Assembly: GCA_937924775.1 (NCBI GenBank)
Contig: CALDUT010000010.1
Span: 310,001-374,000, forward strand
DNA length: 64,000 nucleotides
Reading direction: 5' to 3'
DNA from: an uncultured Gemmata sp.
Lineage (GTDB): Bacteria; Planctomycetota; Planctomycetia; Gemmatales; Gemmataceae
The translations under genes and the position numbers were made by a program. Below are positions 41,160 through 50,797 of this stretch, one piece after another. Below the pieces are notes generated by a model that saw only the letters and a program-made list of their open reading frames with translations, was not told the origin of the DNA and did no database searches. How positions within the stretch are numbered: the stretch's first letter is position 1; each line of letters begins with the position of its first letter.

Positions 41160-42626
41160 TTAACCATGGGATGCGGCATGACCATTGTTGCTGGAGTGTC
41201 CATTATTTGAACAGTTGATCAGCGGGAGGGGAATGATCGGCCGCAACGACGCTCCCTCGGTGTGCTGAGGCCCTCCTGTCGTCCGCTCAGCCACGGCAGG
41301 TCCACTATCGCGGACAACCCGGGGCTTGCGCCGGGCCATCCGTTCGTTGTCGTGGGGGATGAGTACCGTCTTGTCGCCCTGTAATAATCCGCTGACCCCC
41401 TGTGTGGACGTAGCTTCGATGGTGGAGGGCTTATCCTCGGCTTGGTAGCGTATTAGTAAGCCTTCGTAATTGCGTAAAATAACAGCATCGTCTGACATCG
41501 ACACCAAATAGTTGGGCATCAGAGGGATTTTTCCCCCCCCGTGCGGGCTATCGACCACATACGTCGGAATGCCAATGCCCGACATATGACCGCGCAGGCC
41601 TTCCATGATTTCCATACCCTTCCAAACGCTCGTTCGGAAGTGCCCCGCACCGGTTACCGGGTCGCAATGAAAAAGGTAGTAGGGACGGATTTTCGCTTTC
41701 AGAAGCCCCCGTAGCAGCAAGCGCATGGTCGCGAGGTTATCGTTAACGCCTTTGAGCAGCACCGAGTGATTGTTGACGGGCATACCGGCGCGTAGAAGCG
41801 CTTTGCAAACCCTTACGGCTTCAGGAGTTAGTTCGCGTGGGTGATTGAAGTGAGTCTGAATGTACACTTTTTCCGCCGCCGCAAGAACCTCGATCAATTC
41901 GTCATCATAAAGCCGCTGGGGCAGGGTGACGGGCACCCGGGTGCCGATGCGGATGACATCCACATGAGCGATCGCTTTGAGGCTTTCGAGATAATAACGA
42001 AGCTTGTTGAGTGGGAGCGTCAGCGGATCCCCACCGGAAATGATGACATCGCGAATCTCCGGATGCTTCCGAACATAGTCGATCATCCGCTCATCATCGG
42101 CACTGATACCTTCCCAGCCACCCCGGGTGAGAGTAGCCCGCTTCCGCGTGCAGTAGCGACAATACATCGAACAATTCGGAGTGGTGATCAGTAACACCCG
42201 GTCGGGATAACGGTGCGTCAGCCCGGGGACAGGGGAGTCTTTATCTTCCTCGAGAGGGTCATCGAGTTCATAACCGGAGGCATTTTCGGCTTCCAATGGT
42301 GATGGAACCGATTGCAGCCGGATAGGGTCGTTCGGATTATCCGGATCAATGAGGGAGAAATAGTAGGGGGGGATGGCAACCTTGTATTGGCCTTCCAACT
42401 GCCCAAGGATTTCCAGTTCTTCGGGCGTGAATGATAACAAATTCCGCAACTGACGGACAGAACGGACCGAATTGTGGGTCTGCCATCGCCAGTCGTCCCA
42501 GTGTTCATCGGGTACATCCCGCCAGACAGGGTGCCGCCGGGATTGACTTGGGGGTTCTTCATCCTCGATCGTTGGGGCCACCGGCTGATAGGGGGCTACC
42601 GAACGTCGAGCTTCGGACTCAAACAT
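41160..42626 (-). CDS. kamA: KamA-type lysine 2,3-aminomutase (radical SAM)
   Basis: The 488-residue radical SAM and PLP enzyme should convert lysine to beta-lysine. It has the iron-sulfur CSMYCRYCTRKR motif (CxxxCxxC) near residue 148, ISGGDPLTLP near 196, HCDPVTGAGHFRT near 320 and VVDSPHGGGKIPLMP near 357, whose lysine should bind PLP. The N-terminal and C-terminal extensions (about 45 and 70 residues) make it longer than the clostridial enzyme. The start is uncertain: ATG 42626 has GGAGG 11 nt upstream, TTG 42668 lacks one. No beta-lysine acetyltransferase is seen nearby; a small membrane protein and an ATP-grasp enzyme follow instead. Confidence 0.9.
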   Translation of the reverse strand: MFESEARRSVAPYQPVAPTIEDEEPPSQSRRHPVWRDVPDEHWDDWRWQTHNSVRSVRQLRNLLSFTPEELEILGQLEGQYKVAIPPYYFSLIDPDNPNDPIRLQSVPSPLEAENASGYELDDPLEEDKDSPVPGLTHRYPDRVLLITTPNCSMYCRYCTRKRATLTRGGWEGISADDERMIDYVRKHPEIRDVIISGGDPLTLPLNKLRYYLESLKAIAHVDVIRIGTRVPVTLPQRLYDDELIEVLAAAEKVYIQTHFNHPRELTPEAVRVCKALLRAGMPVNNHSVLLKGVNDNLATMRLLLRGLLKAKIRPYYLFHCDPVTGAGHFRTSVWKGMEIMEGLRGHMSGIGIPTYVVDSPHGGGKIPLMPNYLVSMSDDAVILRNYEGLLIRYQAEDKPSTIEATSTQGVSGLLQGDKTVLIPHDNERMARRKPRVVRDSGPAVAERTTGGPQHTEGASLRPIIPLPLINCSNNGHSSNNGHAASHG

Positions 42627-43096
42627 ACGCCGCACGACCTCCACCGGTCCGCGAGTTGCAATCGCCAATTCATACGTCCGCGATTGCGGGGAGCGTCTCG
42701 TTGCAGCGGCAACAGCTGATACAACCAGAACGCTTTAAAAACGAATCGTAACGCCAGGTTGAAGAAAAACAAGTTGTCGTCACACTGATATTGCCCGGTT
42801 TTGGTGCTTTTTTTGCGCCATCATCACTACACCCAGAAGGGTTATCCGGATGCAAGCGGCACAAATAGGAATGTTTATCACTGTCGATCGCGACTGATGG
42901 CTTTTCATCGCGGGATAACCCAGCGGTGCGTGCCTGTCAATGCCGCCACTCACCGGCAGATGGGGGATCAGATCACACGGGAACAAAGACTCGCTTGGAA
43001 GAATCGGGTTGCCAAGGCAGCGGCGGCAGCGATCAGAGGCCGATGAGAGGGTTGGGAGCGGCGATGGTAACAGATCGTTTCACGGTAGAGGACACG
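42627..43096. other. Intergenic region between kamA and a membrane-protein gene
   Basis: About 470 bases have no convincing gene. An 81-codon frame at 42801-43046 (plus) lacks a ribosome-binding site and any family resemblance. Its last 28 codons, from the ATG at 42960, would give a Lys/Ala/Arg-rich peptide. The kamA leader contains an A/T-rich patch around 42806-42816. Confidence 0.3.
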
Positions 43097-44599
43097 CTAA
43101 GGGCGTATCCGTAGGCCGCCACGCGGTGGGTGGGAGTAAAAGAATCGGCCCTGCCGGGCGGCTTCGTTGTGCAACGTGGCGAGGTACTCCGGCGTCACTA
43201 CAAACGTTTTCGCCACCGCGTCGAGGTCTTCGCCATCGACTAGGACTTTGGTGATGTTGCCCTCCGGATCCGCAAAACCCACAGGAACCGGGTAAATCCG
43301 TGGCCACGGCAGCTCGGTTTGAATCTGCCGTTCAATGAAGACTTCCGGTTCCGGATAGTACAACCACGGATAATGGGTCAAAACCCATTGGGCGACCGGA
43401 TGATGCTTGACGTAACTATCCGACGGCAAACCGATAAGGGCAATGAGCCCGCTGCTGACAATCGTAGCCGCGGTGTAGAGGCAGGCCAGCCAACCTGTAC
43501 CTAAGCCTTCGAGCATCACCCACGCTATTCCAGGAATCTGCCAGATCAAATACCGCTGGATTCCCAAACAACCGGAGTTCCAGTTCACCTGCATTTCTGT
43601 GGCCAAGGCCACCACAGCGACGGTCAAAAGCATCAGAATACCTCTGCCGCTCCCAGCGATGATGAGCCGCACGGCTCCGACCAATGCCCCCAGCAACAAT
43701 AAGGGTACATAACAAATCAGCCCTTGATTGAAGTCGAAGGCATAGCCCCAGGTTTTCGCCCACGATATGTAACTGACACTCACAAAGTCATCCGCGATCA
43801 AACTGGAGCGGCCGAATTGGTATTGGTAATAGGCCACCGGGAGAAACGCGATTCCGGTGGCAAGTATGGCGGCCGCAGCCGACTTCCAACGGTAGTCGCG
43901 AAGGGCCAGGGCGACTCCAGCTCCGCAAAAGAAAATCAGGGTGGGATTTTGCAGTGCCGCGAGAGCGGCTGCCGCCGAGCAGAGCGCGTAGCGGTTTGAA
44001 TCGTAGGCGACGATCGCCATCGTGATGAAAGCCCAACTGAATACTTCAGAACCGGTGAACTCCAGGTACCAGAGGACCGGCCCAATGGCCGTCAGCCCGG
44101 CATAGGCCAGACGTTTCGCCCACGGGGCCTCCCAAGCGAACAACACCACCGCCAATGCCAGTAGAAACCAGACCGCGTTCGTTATTGGCAACGCAGCCAA
44201 TTCGTCTCCTCCTTGGGCTTGAAGCCATGTCTTCGCCGGGATCGCAGTGAGAGCGTAACCCCAAAAGTGAATCCCGTAGAGCTGGCCGTTGGGGGCTTCG
44301 TGATAACCGATGACGATCAGGGGCTCGGGAATTGGACCCAAACCGCGCGGCACTGTGAGCGCATTGACCGCGTCCCTATCGGCCGGGCGAAGCTCGGGTG
44401 AGCCGTGGCGGTAGAGCGATTCCAGTTGGCAGACATATTCCCACCCATCACCGCGGATAATCGTGCGGTGATGAGCTAGGTGGTAGAGTAACCCGAACGC
44501 TCCCACCGCAAAGAGGACTTTGGGCAACCAGCGAGCCGTCCACCCGCTATTTTTCGTCGCAAATGGTTTATCTACAATAGTTTGGGTACCATCAGCCAT
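43097..44599 (-). CDS. Large membrane protein, glycosyltransferase-like
   Basis: The 500-residue product has about ten hydrophobic helices and an aromatic-rich extracytoplasmic segment early on (GDGWEYVCQLESLYRHGSPE near residue 50). Its outline is like that of GT-C membrane glycosyltransferases: an acidic first loop, then many helices. The ATG at 44599 has GGAG 6 nt upstream. A soluble C-terminal part (about 430-500) follows the last helix. It is 121 nt downstream of the glutamate dehydrogenase gene. I could not confirm the GT-C catalytic residues, so function stays open. Confidence 0.6.
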   Translation of the reverse strand: MADGTQTIVDKPFATKNSGWTARWLPKVLFAVGAFGLLYHLAHHRTIIRGDGWEYVCQLESLYRHGSPELRPADRDAVNALTVPRGLGPIPEPLIVIGYHEAPNGQLYGIHFWGYALTAIPAKTWLQAQGGDELAALPITNAVWFLLALAVVLFAWEAPWAKRLAYAGLTAIGPVLWYLEFTGSEVFSWAFITMAIVAYDSNRYALCSAAAALAALQNPTLIFFCGAGVALALRDYRWKSAAAAILATGIAFLPVAYYQYQFGRSSLIADDFVSVSYISWAKTWGYAFDFNQGLICYVPLLLLGALVGAVRLIIAGSGRGILMLLTVAVVALATEMQVNWNSGCLGIQRYLIWQIPGIAWVMLEGLGTGWLACLYTAATIVSSGLIALIGLPSDSYVKHHPVAQWVLTHYPWLYYPEPEVFIERQIQTELPWPRIYPVPVGFADPEGNITKVLVDGEDLDAVAKTFVVTPEYLATLHNEAARQGRFFYSHPPRGGLRIRP

Positions 44600-44720
44600 G
44601 CTCAGCTCCGGGAAAAGCGTGGCCCAGGGGCAGGGGAGGACAGACCCCGTTCTCTTGTCACTAAAACCCATCAGAGAAAGGGGATACGGATTCCAGAAGG
44701 GTGGGGCTTCCGAGGACGTG

Positions 44721-46013
44721 TTAGGGGTACAGCCCGCGCTTGTGTTTCTCCCGGGCCACTTTTTGAACACCCAAACTCAAGGCCGCGAGTCGGTTGCTCA
44801 GATTGCGGCGTTTTGCTTCTTGCCGCACTCGGTGGAAAGCCCCGAGCATGAGTTTTTTCAGCTGCGCTTTGACTTGTTCTTCATCCCACATGAATTGAGC
44901 GAGGTCCTGAACCCACTCGAAGTACGACACGGTAACCCCTCCGGCGTTACACAAAATGTCAGGAATGATGAAAATGTCGGAGTTGGCCAGGATTGCATCG
45001 GCTTCCGGGGTGGTCGGTCCGTTGGCACCTTCCGCGAGGATACGGCAACGCAATTGGCCGGCATTGGCTTCCGTGATGACGCGTTCCATGGCCGCGGGCA
45101 CCAAAATAGTGCAAGGCGTTGTCAGAAGTTCTGAATCGGGAATGGTTTCCGCCTCGGGGAAGCCCGCTACGGTTTTCCGCTCGTTTTGGCTCTGATAATC
45201 CAACAATCGGGCGATGTTGATACCGCGATCGTTGCGAATGGTGCCGTAACGGTCTCCCACGGCGATAACTTTGACCCCGAGTTTGACCAATTCTTCACAG
45301 GTGACGGAACCCACGTTACCAAAACCTTGCACCACCGCGGTGGCCGTTTCTGGGCGAATGCTTAATTCTTCTAGAGCTTGCTGAATACAGTAAGTCACGC
45401 CGCGGCCGGTGGCTTCTTTGCGGCCAATACAACCGCCCAACTCCACCGGTTTGCCGGTGACAATTTCCGGGCAGGCGTAGCCGACTTTCATCGAGTAGGT
45501 GTCGTAAATCCACGCCATGGTTTGCTCATCGGTGCCCATGTCGGGGGCCATCACGTCGATCCGCGGGCCGATAATGTTCTGAATTTCGTCGGTGAATCGC
45601 CGGGTCAGGCGTTCTTTCTCGCCGCCTTTGAGTTCCGCTGGATCGACGGCAATACCGCCTTTGGCCCCCCCAAAGGGTAAGTTCATGATCCCGCACTTCC
45701 AGCTCATCCACATCGCCAGCGCGGCCACTTCGCCCAAATCCACGTTTTTGGCGTAGCGTAACCCGCCTTTACTGGGGCCACTAGTGAGAGAATGCTGAAC
45801 GCGATAGCCCACAAACACTTCTGTTCGTCCATCTTCCATGCGCACCGGCACAGAAACCACCTGGGAACGTTTAGGTAGCATCAGTCGTTCTGCGATGCCT
45901 AGGTCCAAGTCGATTTCGCGGGCGACGTTGCGCAGTTGTTGACAAGCCATCAAATATGTGGGCGAATTACTGAACGGATTGGAACCGGGATGTTCCGGTG
46001 GCATGGTCGACAT
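44721..46013 (-). CDS. gdhA: Glutamate dehydrogenase
   Basis: The 430-residue enzyme interconverts glutamate and 2-oxoglutarate with ammonia. Visible landmarks are GYRVQHSLTSGPSKGGLRY near residue 60, the catalytic PFGGAKGGIAVDP near 103, MAPDMGTDEQTM near 145, the ATGRGV element near 187, and Rossmann VVQGFGNVGS near 215. These fit the 420-residue Glu/Leu/Phe/Val dehydrogenase type, probably NAD-preferring. The ATG at 46013 has GAGGTG 6 nt upstream; the frame extends to 46121 without support. It lies between two membrane-protein genes on the same strand. Confidence 0.95.
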   Translation of the reverse strand: MSTMPPEHPGSNPFSNSPTYLMACQQLRNVAREIDLDLGIAERLMLPKRSQVVSVPVRMEDGRTEVFVGYRVQHSLTSGPSKGGLRYAKNVDLGEVAALAMWMSWKCGIMNLPFGGAKGGIAVDPAELKGGEKERLTRRFTDEIQNIIGPRIDVMAPDMGTDEQTMAWIYDTYSMKVGYACPEIVTGKPVELGGCIGRKEATGRGVTYCIQQALEELSIRPETATAVVQGFGNVGSVTCEELVKLGVKVIAVGDRYGTIRNDRGINIARLLDYQSQNERKTVAGFPEAETIPDSELLTTPCTILVPAAMERVITEANAGQLRCRILAEGANGPTTPEADAILANSDIFIIPDILCNAGGVTVSYFEWVQDLAQFMWDEEQVKAQLKKLMLGAFHRVRQEAKRRNLSNRLAALSLGVQKVAREKHKRGLYP

Positions 46014-46121
46014 TCTTTGCACCTCAAACGGGGGAGAGGAACCGTCGCTTCGCACTTCGGGATTATATGAGGGGATGTGGCACTCCTCAGTTGGGAGATA
46101 GCCGGTTCCCTCACTGGCCAA

Positions 46122-48638
46122 TTATTGTTGTTCTACCAGCCGGAAGTCCTTGATGAGATAGCACAAGGTCGTACTACGGGCGTAAAGATGGTCGGGGGGA
46201 ATGCAGCGGATGCGGACGGGCGAGTGGCCTGGAGGAATGTGGATGATCTCCTGCACATCGTAGCGGGCCAGCGGAACGTGCGGATCGGTCCGTTCGAGGG
46301 TGAATTCGTCATCCATCAATCCGCTGAGACGAAATCCGAATGGTCCTGGCGTGTCGATATAAATTGTGAAGGCAATCTGGAATGTCCGGGTGCGATCTGT
46401 GGGATTGACTAGCCACATCGTGGCATCTGGTGTGCCCCAGATTTCTCGCTCGGGAACCATCGGGGGAGCGTAATAATCAAACCCAGCGAGCCACAACGGG
46501 GTGACCCATTCCCGTTCTGCCACCTCCATCGCGGCGTATTCTGCGGGGTGGGCTGTTTGCCACGCCTCGCGGAACGGTCGCAGGTCGAGGAAGAATTGTG
46601 TTTGGGAATCGTGCTGAAGTTGCGGTAACAGAGGCGGTTTGTGGGGTGGAATGGGAGCGGCTTCGGCCTGGTAGGCTTCATTGAGGCGTGCGATCAGCAC
46701 CGCGGCCCGGTTTTCCCCATGCGGACCGGGTACAAACCCTCGCCCGTCGATGAATAGCCCGTCGAATCCGCGCGCCACGATCCGTTTGAGCATGCGTTCA
46801 GGGGGGCATACGACCACGTCTTTGTACCACTCGTCGGCTTCACGGTTGCGAATGCCGCCATAATTCCAATACAACGTATCGGTCATGACATAGCCGCGGG
46901 CATGTTCATAACTCGAGACCCCGTTCATGCTGCCCCATTCCGGATAGCCGGCATAGGGCAAGCAAAACACCCGCGTACCCGCCGGCATCGTCTCTTCGAT
47001 CCGCTGAAAAAAGGCCTTATCGTCGCGGTAGCGTTGGGCGAATTTGTCGATTTCGGCCATCGCCTTCGCATTGAACGGGTTCCAGCCCCATGGAGTTTGA
47101 TCGAAATAACCCACAATCAGGATGGCCACCAGCGCCGGGTAGCGCAGCCGCTGGCCCCAACGGCTGGTCTGCGAACGGAGAAACTGATCCATCCATCGCA
47201 CCGCAGTAAATATCGCCAAAAACGCAATAAAGATGCTGATGCGGTTATATGCCCGCACGTTGGGCATGATGAGATGATTGAAGAGCGAACCCAACGCCCC
47301 AATGCTTCCCAGCAAGATGAAGTAGAGAGCCAAAGCGGAGATTGGCCCCAACGGCCACCGCCGCGCCACCGGAAAAAGGCAAATCGACACCAACCCCACC
47401 AAGCCAGCACCACCAATCAGCCCCAAGGACCCCGCGCTTTCCCCTTCGGAGGGTCGTAGCGGGTGGGAGAATTGTTCCCGGATTTTGGCGAAAAAGCGAA
47501 TGTTGTGATCATTCGCCGGTAGCAACAGATGGGCAATCTTCAGACCGTAATGATCGGCCTCGTGGGGTTGACGTTGTGTGATCGTATGTTTACCATAGTG
47601 ATAGTGGTAAAAGTAGGTCGGTAGGTGGTAGGCCGTCCCGACGACCACAACCGGGGCTATCACCAAGGCGGCCGAGACGGCTCCCCGCCAGGTGCGATGG
47701 GCGATCCACGCATAAACGCCCGCGAACGCATACCCAGCACAGGCAAAGAAAGCATAGTACGCTCCGGTGGAGGCCGTCATAAAACCGAAGGCTATGGGAA
47801 TGGCTGCTTCCCGCGTGCGAACTTTCTGGCCCAGCCACACCACAGCCCGCTGCAGCGATTGAAGAAGCTCACGCCAAGCGGCCTGCTCGAAGCGTATGGC
47901 TCCTACAGCGACCATGCGAATCCGCGGCCAATCCATGACGACGGCTGGATACTCTCCGTTGGCCAAGCGGCGAAAGTACGGAAAATCTCCTTTTAACAGG
48001 GCGAGTGCCGGTACCAGCGACACTGGAACCCACCAATAGGCGGCCAAAAAGTAATGGTAATGATAGCGTTCTTGGTGATAGGGTAAAAAAGCGTATAACA
48101 ACCCGCCCACGGCTGCCGCCGGCAACGACAGGTTCAGCCACCGTAAGACCCACATCGCGGTCAGCACCGTCAGTGGGTAGTTCATCAGACTATAAGCGTT
48201 ATAAACCAGCAGAAAATCCGAAAAAACGCGGCCCCACAACCACATGAAAAAGAAATGCGCAAAGTCGATGATCGGGAAATCGCGAAGATCTTGGCTGTAG
48301 GGGGCCCCCAACCGATCCGTGTACCACGGGTTCCAAAACCCCTTCTCTACAATGGTGCGTGTGAGAGGGAGATATAGCATCGCGTCGAGATCATAATAAA
48401 ACGGCGCGGTCAGGTCCCGGTTCCACAGCTGCATGCCACAACAAACCAGAAGGCAAGCGACCAACATGGCCCCGCCGTACCACATGCACCGCTCAACTCG
48501 CGAGACGCTCGCACTGCCCAGTTCACTAGAAATCGGCAGATTGAGTTGTGAATGTGGAGATGACGAAGCTGCTAGCGGGGGGCTGGGCTCCGCAGAACCG
48601 AGGGGCGTACTCAGGGGGGTAGTCGCGGATGCGGACAT
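46122..48638 (-). CDS. Very large polytopic membrane protein with soluble C-terminal domain
   Basis: The 838-residue product has about 12 hydrophobic helices up to residue 480, with DLDAMLYLPLTRTIVEKG near 82 and RLGAPYSQDLRDFP near 107 in the first large loop. A soluble domain of some 330 residues follows. The arrangement recalls YfhO-like and other GT-C glycosyltransferases that decorate surface polymers. The first 45 residues are Ser/Pro/Ala-rich. The ATG at 48638 is preferred to a TTG at 48656. It is 108 nt upstream of the glutamate dehydrogenase gene and diverges from the SDR gene. The role is unknown. Confidence 0.6.
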   Translation of the reverse strand: MSASATTPLSTPLGSAEPSPPLAASSSPHSQLNLPISSELGSASVSRVERCMWYGGAMLVACLLVCCGMQLWNRDLTAPFYYDLDAMLYLPLTRTIVEKGFWNPWYTDRLGAPYSQDLRDFPIIDFAHFFFMWLWGRVFSDFLLVYNAYSLMNYPLTVLTAMWVLRWLNLSLPAAAVGGLLYAFLPYHQERYHYHYFLAAYWWVPVSLVPALALLKGDFPYFRRLANGEYPAVVMDWPRIRMVAVGAIRFEQAAWRELLQSLQRAVVWLGQKVRTREAAIPIAFGFMTASTGAYYAFFACAGYAFAGVYAWIAHRTWRGAVSAALVIAPVVVVGTAYHLPTYFYHYHYGKHTITQRQPHEADHYGLKIAHLLLPANDHNIRFFAKIREQFSHPLRPSEGESAGSLGLIGGAGLVGLVSICLFPVARRWPLGPISALALYFILLGSIGALGSLFNHLIMPNVRAYNRISIFIAFLAIFTAVRWMDQFLRSQTSRWGQRLRYPALVAILIVGYFDQTPWGWNPFNAKAMAEIDKFAQRYRDDKAFFQRIEETMPAGTRVFCLPYAGYPEWGSMNGVSSYEHARGYVMTDTLYWNYGGIRNREADEWYKDVVVCPPERMLKRIVARGFDGLFIDGRGFVPGPHGENRAAVLIARLNEAYQAEAAPIPPHKPPLLPQLQHDSQTQFFLDLRPFREAWQTAHPAEYAAMEVAEREWVTPLWLAGFDYYAPPMVPEREIWGTPDATMWLVNPTDRTRTFQIAFTIYIDTPGPFGFRLSGLMDDEFTLERTDPHVPLARYDVQEIIHIPPGHSPVRIRCIPPDHLYARSTTLCYLIKDFRLVEQQ

Positions 48639-48735
48639 GCCTAGGGATAGCCTCAATTACGCTGCGGCGGGTCGCAAGAGTCGCCGCTCTGAACCAGATA
48701 CGGCTCATTCGTTGACTTAGGGCAATCGGTGTCAA

Positions 48736-49590
48736 ATGTCCCGTCGGGATTCCTACGCTTTACCGTATCTCATTTTCGGCTGCGGCTATTTGGGGCGCCG
48801 TGTGGCTGCGGCTTGGCGAGCCCAAAATTATCGTGTCGCCGCCTTGACGCGTCGCAACGTGGATACCCTGCACCAGTTGGGTATCGAAGCCCTTACCGGC
48901 GATATTCTCGACCGCACCAGCCTTCGGGAATTGCCAACAGCGTCCACCGTTCTTTATGCGGTGGGTATGGACCGCACCAGTGGGCACACTATGCGGGATG
49001 TTTACGTTCATGGTCTGTCCCACGTTCTCAAGACGCTGCCAGAATCGGAAAAATTCATTTACATTTCCAGCACCAGTGTTTACGGCCAAGATGATGGTGG
49101 TTGGGTTGAGGAAACAAGCCCCACACAACCTTTGGAAACTGCCGGACAAATCGTCCTCGAAGCTGAACAACTACTCCGATCGTTACGCCCCGAAGCGATC
49201 ATTCTCCGTCTGGCCGGCATTTACGGACCCCAACGTCTGTTACGCCAACAAGCCATTTTGCGCGGAGAGCCGCTCGCCGGCGATGCTGAGAAGTGGTTGA
49301 ATCTGATCCATGTAGACGACGCGGTGAAAGCTGTTCTCATGGCCGAAGCACGGGCTTGTCCCGGCGAAATCTACAATGTCGCCGATGGCACTCCCGTAAC
49401 ACGCCGGGATTTCTACACCTATCTTGGCTCTTTGCTGAAGGCACCTGCGGTGTTCGACCACAAGCCGGAACCGGGCACCGCCCACCGCCGTATCAACGCG
49501 AACCGGCTGCGGTCCCTGGGCTGGTCCCCGACCTATCCCAGCTACCGGGAAGGATTGACTCAAGCTGTGACCGCATCCTCAGCGGGATGA
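48736..49590 (+). CDS. Atypical short-chain dehydrogenase/epimerase family protein
   Basis: The 284-residue product has an N-terminal Rossmann motif FGCGYLGRRVA (residues 14-24), LTGDILDR near 52, the SSTSVYGQDDGGWV segment near 110, and RLAGIYGPQR near 158. This is the pattern of atypical SDR proteins of the YeeZ type rather than of true nucleotide-sugar epimerases, because the YxxxK pair is not clearly present. It probably binds NAD(P). The DUF1080 protein gene follows after 26 nt, and the large membrane-protein gene diverges from it by 97 nt. Confidence 0.83.
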   Translation: MSRRDSYALPYLIFGCGYLGRRVAAAWRAQNYRVAALTRRNVDTLHQLGIEALTGDILDRTSLRELPTASTVLYAVGMDRTSGHTMRDVYVHGLSHVLKTLPESEKFIYISSTSVYGQDDGGWVEETSPTQPLETAGQIVLEAEQLLRSLRPEAIILRLAGIYGPQRLLRQQAILRGEPLAGDAEKWLNLIHVDDAVKAVLMAEARACPGEIYNVADGTPVTRRDFYTYLGSLLKAPAVFDHKPEPGTAHRRINANRLRSLGWSPTYPSYREGLTQAVTASSAG

Positions 49591-49616
49591 TCCTCAACTC
49601 GCAGGTGAGGTTTCCT

Positions 49617-50633
49617 ATGCTACGTTGGCTCCTCGTGTCGGGATTTCTGACAGTTTCCGCAGTTCTCGTCGCGGATGACCAACCGCGGACGCTCGCTTTC
49701 CGCGACGCGGCCACCGGAACACTCATGATGTTCGATGGGCTGACCACCTTCGGATGGAAAACGACCGGGGAAGTCGCTGTTCAGGATGGGTGGATGATTC
49801 TGGGCGGGAAACAAGAAACCACGATCAGAGGCACCACGGCCTTACCGGCCCACGAAGTGACCCTGCAGTTGGAATGGGACAAATCCCTTCCTGAAACACA
49901 ACAGCCCCGCCTGACGTTGAATGAGCAAATCCGCAACCAAATACCTACCCATGGTCGCAAAAGCTATAGCACCGATCCTAAGTCCTTGACGCGCATTGAG
50001 TTATTTGTCCCGGCCGGTACTGTGGTCAAAGTCGGGGATGTCCACGTCCGGCCCCATTTGGCGAGCTCGTTGTTCAACGGAAAAAATCTCGACGGTTGGA
50101 CTATCAACGAGGCCGATCCGCAACGGATGGCCTCGAAGTGGACAGTTACCGAAGCGGGGGACCTGCGAGTTCAAAACGGCCCCGGGGATTTGGTCAGCCA
50201 CTCGCAGTTTGCCGACTTCATTCTCCAACTCGAATGCAAAACCAACGGCAAAGCACTCAATAGCGGGGTCTTTTTCCGCTGTATTCCCGGGCAGTACCAA
50301 AACGGTTATGAAGCGCAAATCCAAAATGCGTATAAAGTTAACGACCGCAGCCAACCGGTGGACTTCGGCACAGGGGCCATCTATCGCCGTGTGCCGGCAC
50401 GAAAAGTGGTCAGCAATGACAACGAATGGTTCACCCTGACCATTGTAGCGCAGGGTCGCCATATCGCCACATGGGTCAATGGTTATCAAACCGTCGATTG
50501 GACCGACGACCGCAAAGACCACGACAACCCGCGACAGGGCTACCGCGCAGCGAAAGGCCCTATTTCGATTCAAGGCCACGACCCTACCACTGACATTTTG
50601 TTTCGGAACCTCCGGATCACGGAATTCCCCTAA
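49617..50633 (+). CDS. Secreted DUF1080 (3-keto-disaccharide hydrolase-like) protein
   Basis: The 338-residue product has a Sec signal (about 1-20) and a typical DUF1080 domain from about residue 145 to the end: SLFNGKNLDGWT near 145, FADFILQLECKTNGKALNSGVFFR near 200, and GPISIQGHD near 315. The stretch from about 35 to 140 begins MMFDGLTTFGWK and looks like a worn second copy of the same beta-sandwich. DUF1080 proteins are abundant in planctomycetes and act on glycosidic bonds of 3-keto sugars or polysaccharides. The ATG at 49617 has GGTGAGG 6 nt upstream. Confidence 0.87.
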   Translation: MLRWLLVSGFLTVSAVLVADDQPRTLAFRDAATGTLMMFDGLTTFGWKTTGEVAVQDGWMILGGKQETTIRGTTALPAHEVTLQLEWDKSLPETQQPRLTLNEQIRNQIPTHGRKSYSTDPKSLTRIELFVPAGTVVKVGDVHVRPHLASSLFNGKNLDGWTINEADPQRMASKWTVTEAGDLRVQNGPGDLVSHSQFADFILQLECKTNGKALNSGVFFRCIPGQYQNGYEAQIQNAYKVNDRSQPVDFGTGAIYRRVPARKVVSNDNEWFTLTIVAQGRHIATWVNGYQTVDWTDDRKDHDNPRQGYRAAKGPISIQGHDPTTDILFRNLRITEFP

Positions 50634-50653
50634 ACACCGCCTCCGACGGGATA

Positions 50654-50669
50654 TGTGAAAAAGTTCACT
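50654..50669. promoter_or_regulatory. Dyad element upstream of nuoJ
   Basis: TGTGA-AAAAGT-TCACT is one mismatch from the CRP-type TGTGA-N6-TCACA and contains the inverted repeat GTGAA-AAAG-TTCAC. It lies about 130 nt before the nuoJ start. A nearly identical 15-mer occurs inside nuoL coding sequence at 53618-53632, which weakens the case. Confidence 0.3.
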
Positions 50670-50797
50670 ATGATGCTGGCAATAGTTGGGGTTCTTGCAC
50701 CCATCGATGAATCAGGAAGTTTTCTCCTTGCAACCGGACAAGACCCCGCTTATCCCTAATACTTCTGTTGGGCGTTTCTCAACGCGGTTGAGCAGCC

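Noticed and set aside
42801-43046. 81-codon plus-strand frame in the kamA upstream region
   Set aside because: No ribosome-binding site, no recognisable motif, and unusual composition; kept only as a note on the intergenic region.
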